A program made the position numbers and the translations under genes. Positions 11,326 to 19,639 of a stretch of DNA of 30,697 nucleotides are shown here, piece after piece. The stretch comes from Kipferlia bialata (taxonomy: Eukaryota > Fornicata), in contig BDIP01000019.1 of the NCBI GenBank assembly GCA_003568945.1, positions 10,951 through 41,647 on the forward strand, written 5' to 3'. Each line of letters starts with the position of its first letter. Within the stretch, counting starts at the first letter, position 1. The notes under the pieces were generated by a model. The model ran no database searches and had not been told where the DNA came from. It saw only the letters and a program-made list of their open reading frames with translations.

Positions 11326-11749
11326 TACTGATACTGAGAAATAGATTGTCATTCTGACCCTTAGGCGATAACTAGAGAGGTCTTTGCTAGAATAGAGCCA
11401 CAGTCTATTGAATACTGGTCTACTACATATATCACCCAGTACTAACTCTTTGATTCCAAAGTGAGAGACTATACATGGACCCCAGACGTTACCGACCCAG
11501 ACCCGTACGAGTGCAGAGAGAGTGCAGAGAGAGTGCAGAGAGAGTGCAGAGAGAGTGCCGAGCAGAGAGTGGATGGAGTTGGCCACCGGGACCATCACCA
11601 TCAACAGGAGACCCAACAATTAATGTGATACATCATCTATGTATAACCAGTACACAAATGAGGGTATTTTGACGCAAAGTACCATGTCCAGATACTTTTA
11701 TACTAATATCAGTACAGAGGTAATCTATATTTATACTTGCATCTGACGC
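11326..11749. other. Convergent intergenic region with an 11-nt tandem repeat
   Basis: 3' flanks of the VTT gene (+) and the next - gene. It starts with a TGATAC run right at the stop codon and contains five tandem copies of GAGTGCAGAGA at about 11509-11559. A short open frame across the repeat (Arg/Glu/Cys-rich) is repeat-derived and I do not call it a gene. Confidence 0.6.
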
Positions 11750-13588
11750 CTACGCCTGACCGGTTGCGACCTCGGCCTGTGCTGCCTCCTGAGCATCTCT
11801 CTCTCTCTGCATCTTGTCGAGGTCTATACATGCCACATGGGCCCTGCACCCAAGCTGCTTGGCCAGGACCCTGTCATCAGTGTCTATATACACCACTATA
11901 TACACCACTATAGTGCTTCTGATACTACTCGCCTAGCAACCTGACCAGAGGCATACAGAGGGAGATGTACTGAGAGAGGGCGTGTACCTGGTGTCCCTCT
12001 GGGCGGCCTCTGCCGCTGGGGGTAACATCTCAGACGCGGTGAGCATGAGGAAGGTAAGTACAGAGGGGTGCATCGAGGCGGGGCACGTCTCGCCCAGACA
12101 CACCCCCACCCGGCACACAGCCCCCAGGGCGGCAGGCACAGCCACCCCCAGCAGCTCTCTAGAGGACAGAAGGAAGTCTAGCTGGGTGTTCGAGTCCTGG
12201 AACCTAAAGGTCAGGAGCGTCAGTATCAGTATCATATGCCAGGGGGGGAGGGTGGGCCGGAGGGGGTACAATGACATACGTATATATATGGAATGAGAGC
12301 GTGGGTGCCTGAGTCGGGATACACATGTATCCATGAACTCCGCAAGTCCCTGCTGGGTCGACAAAGGGTCCAGAGAGTCAAACACTTGCCCAGAAGCCTG
12401 AGTGAGTCATTCACACATGATAGTAGTAGGTGATAAAGATGAGTGGGTGTGTATGGGGATCCTGGGATAGACACACACTGAACTCTTACTAGTCGACAAC
12501 CATCCCTCTCTCCACAAACTGCTTTGTATAGTATAATGAGTGTAAAGGTACGTGTGTGTGTGCTTCCATCCATGCATCCTGCGCTATACACTGACACTGA
12601 CACTGACACTGTCTCTGATATAACTAGATAATAGAGGTTATACCTGTCTGTGGGCATCCAACGCCGCATCCATAAGAGAGAGACACATGTGGGCCATGAG
12701 AGACTGCCCTGAGGGTCAGTCAAGGACAAGGACGGAGTAGTATACACACAGTAGTATACTGATACTGATACTGATACTGCCCTGCGGGTCAGTCAAGGAG
12801 GAAGAGGAGGAAGGAGGAAAAGGACAAGGAGGAAGGAGGAAGAGGACAAGGACGGTGTTGGGGAGAGACAGAGTCACAGTCATATAGACCATCGTACCTG
12901 CTGGAAACCCTGACTCTGGAACGTCTCTACAGAGAGCCTGGAGCACAGACATCGCCACACCACTTCTGACCTGTATCAGTGTATGCACCAACAATATCAA
13001 CCTTAAAAGTAGTCTTGTACGTATGCGCTGACCTGGGCTGTGGTCACCCCAGGTTATTGTATGTATACTATGTATGTACTATGTATGTATACTATATATA
13101 TATCCTTGTATGCGCTGACCTGGGCTGTGGTCAGCCCCCCTAGCAGCGACAGGACACATGTCCCATGGCAGGACAGTAGCGACACCAGGCTGAGGGGCGA
13201 GGGTGACCCAGAGGTAGGGGGACACAGGGCCCCAGGTGGTCGGCACAGGGCGAGGAGGGACCGCCTGACTGCCGCCCCTAGGAGGCGTCTCTGGCTGGAG
13301 GGGAGGGTGGGGGCAAGAGAGACCTGGGACTCGAGGAGACCCAGGAGGTGGGGCACGAGGTGGCCACAGCCACAGTGCAGGCATAGAGAGAGGCACGCCT
13401 CGAGGGCATCTGGGTACGACGCCTCGGCCAGACGGGAGGGGGCGGACAGGGCGTCGGTGCATATGCGACAGAGCACCCAGGCTGCCGAGGCCTCCTGAGG
13501 TGATGTGCACACTGGGTCACCCCCCGCCGAGGGTGTCAGGGCCTGCCTCATGTTGAGGCACAGGTGGCAGAGGGCCAGGGAGCCCATG
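11750..13588 (-). CDS. Unrecognised alpha-helical protein, 343 residues from the first visible ATG
   Basis: Exons in transcript order: 13588-13120, 12970-12898, 12708-12644, 12397-12309, 12203-11988, 11870-11750 (TAG 11752-11750). Counted from the ATG at 13587 the lengths total 1032 nt and each junction keeps frame. The ATG is preceded directly by CACTGTAG, which looks like an acceptor, so the gene probably continues upstream into poly-G (13612-13623) and the N gap. The sequence is rich in Leu, Ala and Cys with helical periodicity, as in HEAT-like repeat proteins, and ends in an Ala/Glu/Gln helix. No family motif is visible. The intron 12204-12308 has GC instead of GT at its donor. Its 105 nt contain no in-frame stop, so it could also be retained. 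Confidence 0.65.
12644..12795 (-). repeat. Acceptor echo (CTGACCC.CAG|GGCAGT)
   Basis: The acceptor of the exon ending at 12708, with CCTTGACTGACCCTCAG|GGCAGT on the sense strand, recurs 73 nt upstream in the intron (junction at 12781/12782). In the echo the exon-like bases run straight into GTATCAGTATCAG. Confidence 0.75.
13024..13135 (-). repeat. Donor echo of a large exon
   Basis: The donor of exon 13588-13120 (sense CCACAGCCCAG|GTCAGCGCATAC) recurs 87 nt downstream in the intron (junction 13033/13032). The shared block includes about 14 exon bases and 12 intron bases. Confidence 0.8.
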
Positions 13589-13611
13589 CTACAGTGAGGC
13601 AGTGGGGTAGA

Positions 13612-13623
13612 GGGGGGGGGGGG
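13612..13623. repeat. Poly-G tract next to the assembly gap
   Basis: A G12 run 32 nt before the N gap, between the gap and the first visible exon of the preceding - gene. Likely an end-of-contig artefact. Confidence 0.7.
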
Positions 13624-13654
13624 TTGAAGTGGAGAGAGAGAGAGTAGTCGGATG

Positions 13655-14393
13655 NNNNNNNNNNNNNNNNNNNNNNNNNNNNNNNNNNNNNNNNNNNNNN
13701 NNNNNNNNNNNNNNNNNNNNNNNNNNNNNNNNNNNNNNNNNNNNNNNNNNNNNNNNNNNNNNNNNNNNNNNNNNNNNNNNNNNNNNNNNNNNNNNNNNNN
13801 NNNNNNNNNNNNNNNNNNNNNNNNNNNNNNNNNNNNNNNNNNNNNNNNNNNNNNNNNNNNNNNNNNNNNNNNNNNNNNNNNNNNNNNNNNNNNNNNNNNN
13901 NNNNNNNNNNNNNNNNNNNNNNNNNNNNNNNNNNNNNNNNNNNNNNNNNNNNNNNNNNNNNNNNNNNNNNNNNNNNNNNNNNNNNNNNNNNNNNNNNNNN
14001 NNNNNNNNNNNNNNNNNNNNNNNNNNNNNNNNNNNNNNNNNNNNNNNNNNNNNNNNNNNNNNNNNNNNNNNNNNNNNNNNNNNNNNNNNNNNNNNNNNNN
14101 NNNNNNNNNNNNNNNNNNNNNNNNNNNNNNNNNNNNNNNNNNNNNNNNNNNNNNNNNNNNNNNNNNNNNNNNNNNNNNNNNNNNNNNNNNNNNNNNNNNN
14201 NNNNNNNNNNNNNNNNNNNNNNNNNNNNNNNNNNNNNNNNNNNNNNNNNNNNNNNNNNNNNNNNNNNNNNNNNNNNNNNNNNNNNNNNNNNNNNNNNNNN
14301 NNNNNNNNNNNNNNNNNNNNNNNNNNNNNNNNNNNNNNNNNNNNNNNNNNNNNNNNNNNNNNNNNNNNNNNNNNNNNNNNNNNNNNNNNNNNN
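13655..14393. other. Assembly gap (739 N)
   Basis: Unsequenced scaffold gap. It hides the 5' part of the - gene at 11750-13588 and all but the C-terminus of the beta-COP gene. The stated size may be an estimate: a full beta-COP with its introns needs several kilobases, so either the gap is longer than shown or the join is wrong. Confidence 0.98.
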
Positions 14394-14411
14394 CTCTTTT
14401 TTAATTTTTTT

Positions 14412-14437
14412 CCCCCCCTTCCCCCCCCCCCCCCCCC
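14412..14437. repeat. Poly-C tracts after the gap
   Basis: C7, TT, C17 just inside the right edge of the N gap and directly before the first beta-COP acceptor. The length is unreliable. Confidence 0.7.
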
Positions 14438-14444
14438 ACCCCAG

Positions 14445-14718
14445 ATGCCCTAGATGGCCTTGATCTCCTGTGCTGTAACATGTATGGCAAGAGCGTCTCT
14501 GGCGATGACACCCTTCTCAACATCAACGTCGAGTCCTCACAGGTGGGATAGTCCATAGTATATATACTATCAGTATATGTAAGTCATTTGTTTGCTTATA
14601 TTCACCCCAGGGAAGGCTCAGCGGCACCCTGAAGCTCAGGACAAAGTCCCAAGGGTATGGTGTGTCCCTAGCTGAGTGCATATCCCGCAGTATGATCACA
14701 TCAAGCGCCCAGGAGTAG
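14445..14718 (+). CDS. Coatomer subunit beta (beta-COP), C-terminal fragment of 68 residues
   Basis: Two exons, 14445-14542 and 14611-14718 (TAG at the end), joined by a 68-nt intron ending TTCACCCCAG. The first exon enters with a split codon, so the gene starts inside or beyond the N gap. The peptide has NMYGKSVSGDDTLLNINVES, then GRLSGTLKLRTKSQGYGVSL. The order 'N-aromatic-(A/G)-(R/K)-S-x-x-G-(E/D)-D, short linker, G-x-(I/L)-(R/K)-(I/L)-R-x-KSQG-x-x-(L/V)SL' is the C-terminal appendage end of beta-COP (COPB1/SEC26), where KSQG and the terminal strand are highly conserved. The protein is part of the COPI coat for Golgi-to-ER vesicles. It stops a few residues after the usual end. Only the C-terminus can be assessed. 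Confidence 0.85.
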
Positions 14719-14898
14719 AGCAACAATAGATCAATTCACATATATTCCAAGATATGATCAGCAGAACCAATTGCAAATTGTTCTATTCTTATTCCCTCTT
14801 TGGGGTCTTGGACACACTATTATTGACACAATGAATGAGTAACACGATGCTTGATATGAAGGGGCATCTGCTGCTCGCTAATGTTGCAAGCATACTGC

Positions 14899-17800
14899 TT
14901 ACAGATCCCACTCAGCAGGGATTGGGAGGGATGCAGTGTTGGTGATGGGGGTGTAGTCAGTACCACCATACAGAGAGGCCATGCGGAACACTCTGGGGTT
15001 GGGGGAAAGGGAGGTGTACTAACTACTCAGTCAATGAAGGTTGCCTATGGTAGTACACTAAGTACCTGTACGACGCCTTGTCACAACCGGCACTGTACAC
15101 TATCTCTCCACTGGGACTGACCTCATAGACAGAGGAGGAGTATCCGAAGGGGTCCCTCCAGCCTAGAATGAGTGTCAGAGATATGCTGTTAGTGTACAGT
15201 TAAGCCCAGTCTCTCTCACCTCTGCGTGACTTGTGCTCTCCACAATGGTACCAGGTGTTGCCATTGGCCAGTACCTGACTGGTTCCTAGAGAGTGAGAGG
15301 CATAATGAGAACAAAAGTCTACATACATGATCATCCCAACTCACCCAGTGCAGCACAGAAGGTGGGTAGCTGCTTCCTCATGAGTAGCACTGCCTCCTGT
15401 CTTGTCTCGTTGATCAGAGCTAGCACACCTGCACAGTGAGTATATAACTACAAAGTGAGGTCATACTTTATGGTAGTCTATTGGATATCCATACCGTATG
15501 AGTGTGGAGGGGTCACGCCATGCTTGAGGACGGGGGTGTTGTCGTTATCGAAGATGGACACCAGCCTGACATCCTCCCGTCCCTCCACCTGGTACAGCTC
15601 GATGCAGTGCTGGTGTGAGGGAGGGGTAGGGGTGTTAATGTTTGCTGTGAATGGGAAGGGATATAGTCGTAAATGAGGATATATATCGTCCACACCTGGT
15701 GTGTAAAGAACGTGGTATCTGCATCATAGTCCTTGACATACGGCTGGTAGTCTGCGTCAAACAGGGCAAAGTCCTGGGGTCAGAGTCACTGGTGACACTA
15801 AGAAAGAGAAGCTTGTGAGATAGAGCATACCCAGTACCAACCTGCAGGTTGTACACTGGGTCTCCCCCGTTCTCCCAGTCCAACTTGAATATGGCGTCAT
15901 AGTGCCTGGGGGTCAAATGGGAAACACAGTTACTGCAACCAACTCTAGAAGGAACATCATAGGAACACCCTGTCTGACCTTGCTGACATCAGAACCTGTC
16001 CGTCTGATGGGTCTATCAGGAGGGTGTTGGCATGGGTCCTGTCTAGTGCGGCATCGCCTGGAGGTCAACGGAAATGGGTATTGAAAGCAATACAAGAACA
16101 TCATAGTCCCACCGTAGTAGATTGGCTCGAGAGACATGGTGGGCAGGTTGAATGCCACGCTGTTGTAGCTGTCCACATTCTGCTCAGCTAGGGATATGCC
16201 AACATGCTCGTGTGCCTGGGGTGAGCTGTGCTCAAACTATGCAATGAATCACCATTGCAGTGACAGTAATCTGTGTATATGGGTTACCTGCCAAGACTTG
16301 GTGAGGTTACGATCAGCGTCAAACTCGAGTACATAGTCCCAGTGCTGCTCAGGAACCTGACAGTGAGTCAACAACTAGACAAATCTATCTATATCTAGAC
16401 AAACAAACAGCCATCAATTTCTACATCTTCCTCTACCTGCTCGGCTCTCTCTGTGGAGACTGGCTTCTTCCTCTCCTTGTTGCACTTGAAGAAGTCGAGC
16501 AGGCCGTGCTCCTCCTTGGGTATCGAGAAGTCAACGGTGGAGTAGCCTGGGGGATGAGCGTATGTCATTACACTGGGACAAATGAAGAGATACATAGACG
16601 TGTAGTAGAATGATTCCTCCGAGAATGAGGGTGCGACCATCAGGGGTCCGGGCTGCATCGTGATGACCAAGCACCTCTGGGGTGGGATAAAGAGGCAACA
16701 TAGAGGCAAGACATCTTTCTGGCTGAAGTACAATTATGATTGAATACTGCGTACCTGCCACCAGGTCTGACCCACTGGCGAGTAGCATGTCGTTCACTTC
16801 GTATAGACCCATAGTCCACAGAGGTATGCCCTCAAGGTCCACCTCGGCCCACACCTAGGGTCAGGAGAAGGAAGGCAGTGGTGTGGAGTAATGTGACTGT
16901 ACTTACATACCTGAGCCAAAGAGGCCGATGAGAGTGAGGGGTTGAGGGTCTTGGACCCATTGGCCCATAGGAACCAGGTGCCTGGGGTTAGGTCACAGGT
17001 CTACAAACCTTCAGTATTGTAGGACGGCTGTTAAGATAGCACTACTGACACGTACCTCTTCCACTGACCCTTGTGAACTGACCACTGGACTTCTCTCCAA
17101 ACATGAAGGATCCCTGAGTGTGAGGGTGTAAGGGCAGAGGGGGAGGGGCACTACTATTGGGTGACACACATGTTACTTCCTCATACACTGTAGTGCACAT
17201 ATACCTTGTAGTGTGGCATGTAGTACACAAGGTTCCCATTCATGTCTGTGGCAGTGGCAAGACCCTCCTGGGTGTGAAGATGGATAGTGCGACGGTACAG
17301 TGATGATACACATGCCTATATAACCTGCCTCACCTTGCCATATCCCACTGCCAGGTGGCACTGCATCATGTACCCCTCGTGGGAGGAGGTGGGCAGGTTG
17401 GCGTTCTCCACGTACTCAGGTCTCATGACATAAGGGGAGAGGCGCTTCTGGACAGCCTTGGGGATGGGACCTGGGGTGAGTGCGGAGTGTATATATCAGA
17501 TATACACAACTATGTCATGGGGCTAATCCAGTAGAGCTCATATATGCGGAGTATATATGGTACACCAACAATATACCTGTTGTGTATGTGACATACTCTC
17601 CGTTCTGTATGCCTGGGACAGCAGGACAGTCACTGTCCGGCTCTATCCACACATTGCCACTGGGGTCAGACAGAAGGTCAAAGGAGTATACCACGTAAGG
17701 GCCAAGTACAATGATGAATATTTCAATACTCTCTACCTCGTGAGTGTCCACTCAAAGTCTGTGTCTCTGGGCTGAGGCCTGGGTACACGGACATAGTCAT

Positions 17801-19043
17801 GCCTGGGGTCAGAGGATGAGACACATACATGGGGAGGAACCTCGTATAGAACAAGGACATGAGATTGAGATATGTATTGATGACACTCACTTCAGCTGGT
17901 ACTCTGTCTCTGTCTGCAGCCCCACCACAGTCATGTATGTGGGTGACCCAGGGGTGATCTCGTTACACGTGGCTGTCTGCCACTCCTCGGGCTGGTCACC
18001 ATCCTGAGGGGTGAGGCAACATGTATAGTCATATATAGTTGAATAGCGTGTTGGTCACGTGGCACTGTACCTGGGTGACCCTCTTGAAGTGTACCCTCAT
18101 GCAGAAGTCGTCAGTATCCTCACCAGAGACAGCTTGGTACAAGGCAGAGAGAGTGTCTGGAGGGGGAGTACATGTAAGTGGATGGTAGGGAAGCACTTCG
18201 TCGGAAAAATAAGATATATATATCCGATCCAGACACACCCACACCCATACACCCACCTGTATCAATGGGTGGCAGTGCATACCGGACCCCTAGGGAGAGG
18301 AAGTCTAAAGGAGCTAGGGTGGGGACAGCAATCTCGGGCTGCATCATCGCATCACCTGGGGGTGATGGTGGGGACACACCTTTGAGTGTCCAGGTATGTA
18401 TACACACATATATATGTATATCCATACACCGTACCCACTATGGCTGCCACACTGAATGAGACTGTCACCTCCTCCTGCCCCTCTGTCACTGAATAAGGGG
18501 ACCAGGAGTGGTCGACAGAGGGGTCGTACCAGGGCCTAGAGTAAGGGGGAGAGAGAGGGAGACAGAGATTGAGAGAGAGACAGAGTAACCCCCCACCTAT
18601 ACCCTGTCTGGACTGTCAACTCATAGACACCGGGTATGTCGGGTCTGAACAGGTGGGAGGGGTCATGGTCCCAGTAGCGCAGCTGGGGTGAGGGGGTGGG
18701 ATCCATACAATATGTATACTTATGGCCATACGTGACATGGCATCATACACATATATATATTTACCTGTCTCCCCTCAGCCCAGTCCTCATGTTGGAGGGT
18801 GAACATGTACAGCCTGTTGTGCTCATCGGGGGTGGCGCCACGGTACCTGGAATGAGGCACTGCAAGACATACATATACTCTAAAACACACATATTGACAC
18901 AGTGGGGAGTGAAAATAGGTACATACACCGGAAGTGACGGCCGCACCTTGCATTGATTATGACGCTGGACCCCACGTGTATGGCTCGCAGCTTGTCTGTG
19001 ACTGTCTCTCCCATGGCATAGTTGAGGGACACAACAGAGAGAC
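14899..19043 (-). CDS. Arylsulfotransferase (ASST)-family protein, 26 exons, about 750 residues visible
   Basis: Exons in transcript order: 19043-18947, 18846-18765, 18682-18597, 18535-18435, 18355-18257, 18156-18071, 18003-17891, 17802-17737, 17659-17577, 17470-17334, 17267-17205, 17113-17056, 16981-16911, 16854-16755, 16676-16572 (5' splice uncertain), 16546-16437, 16356-16288, 16215-16113, 16057-15979, 15905-15842, 15773-15696, 15609-15495, 15428-15345, 15285-15220, 15162-15088, 14990-14899 (TAA). The N-terminal third has beta-rich stretches, one fibronectin-III-like (VGLQTETEYQL). The rest shows the ASST (PF05935) propeller signature in order: GHHDAARTPDGRTLIL, DRTHANTLLID, SARHYDAIFKLD, THQHCIELYQ, FDND, LANGNTWYHCG. 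These supply the His, His, Arg and His expected of the active site. Bacterial members move sulfate from aryl sulfates to phenols in the periplasm. Here substrate and location are unknown. A possible first exon lies at 19201-19152 across poly-G. Confidence 0.85.
16547..16571 (-). other. Possible 25-nt intron in the ASST-like gene
   Basis: Between T-P-D-G-R-T-L-I-L and Y-S-T-V-D-F the only donors that keep frame are GTAATG at 16571 (25-nt intron, retains the predicted TLILGG strand) and GTCGCA at 16637 (91-nt intron, removes it). The acceptor CATCCCCCAG at 16547 is shared. The choice is unresolved. Confidence 0.35.
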
Positions 19044-19054
19044 CTGGAGGGTAA

Positions 19055-19091
19055 GGGGGGGGGGGGGGGGGGAAAAGGGCGGGGAGAAAAA

Positions 19092-19130
<39 letters not shown>
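19055..19130. repeat. G-rich homopolymer tract (G18, A/G mix, G33)
   Basis: Seventy-six bases of nearly pure purine with runs of 18 and 33 G, just upstream of the first secure ASST exon. It resembles the tracts at 3071 and beside the N gap, and is most likely a collapsed or failed assembly segment. Confidence 0.8.
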
Positions 19131-19151
19131 CGTATTGTACACTTCACACAC

Positions 19152-19201
19152 CCTATCCTCTGTATCTTCGGGTCACCGGCCAGTCTCCATAGCACAGACA
19201 T
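19152..19201 (-). CDS. Candidate first exon for the ASST-like gene
   Basis: ATG at 19201 opens MSVLWRLAGDPKIQRI and reaches a GTGTGT donor at 19151. It points toward the first certain ASST exon, but the phases do not match and a 76-nt G-rich tract (19055-19130) lies between, so one or more pieces may be missing. It carries no signal peptide. It could belong to a different, mis-joined locus. Confidence 0.3.
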
Positions 19202-19639
19202 GGGGGAGAGTGGGAGTATGTGTGACTCAACGCAAACAGTAGTGCAGCTTCAGGACTCCTGAGTCAATACAGCTGGTATAGCTCACACAGGTGCACCTAG
19301 TCTGTCTATCTCTCTCTCTATCTATCTCTATCTATGCGTCTGTCGTAGCAAGGGCTGTATTCCCATTGACCACTTGGGGTGAGGGTATCTATAGAGGAGG
19401 TCCAAATGATCGACAAAGAATCGATTACAATCCTGACATTACTAATGATCAACTCCATTCCAAACACTATACCACGAACATCTATTACCAAACGAAAAAA
19501 CAGTATAACAACACAACTCACAAGACTCAAGTGAACATAACCACAAATAACCTGGGAATCTTAACAACATATATACAACATATATACAAGCACTCACTAG
19601 AAAGGCGTTCTTAGAAAACACTTCCTCTCCCACTCTCTC
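19202..19639. other. Intergenic region between two - genes
   Basis: Lies upstream of the ASST-like gene and downstream of the phosphatase. It contains a CT/CTAT microsatellite (19305-19335) and a distinctly A-rich stretch (about 19400-19620) unlike the GC-rich exons around it. No coding pattern on either strand; it should hold the ASST promoter and the phosphatase 3' end. Confidence 0.55.

Noticed and set aside
11475-11672. Arg/Glu/Cys-rich open frame in the 3' flank of the VTT gene
   Set aside because: Built on an 11-nt tandem repeat, with no splice signals or neighbours supporting it.
13629-14453. Long open frames across the N gap
   Set aside because: They consist of undetermined bases; only the ends are real sequence.
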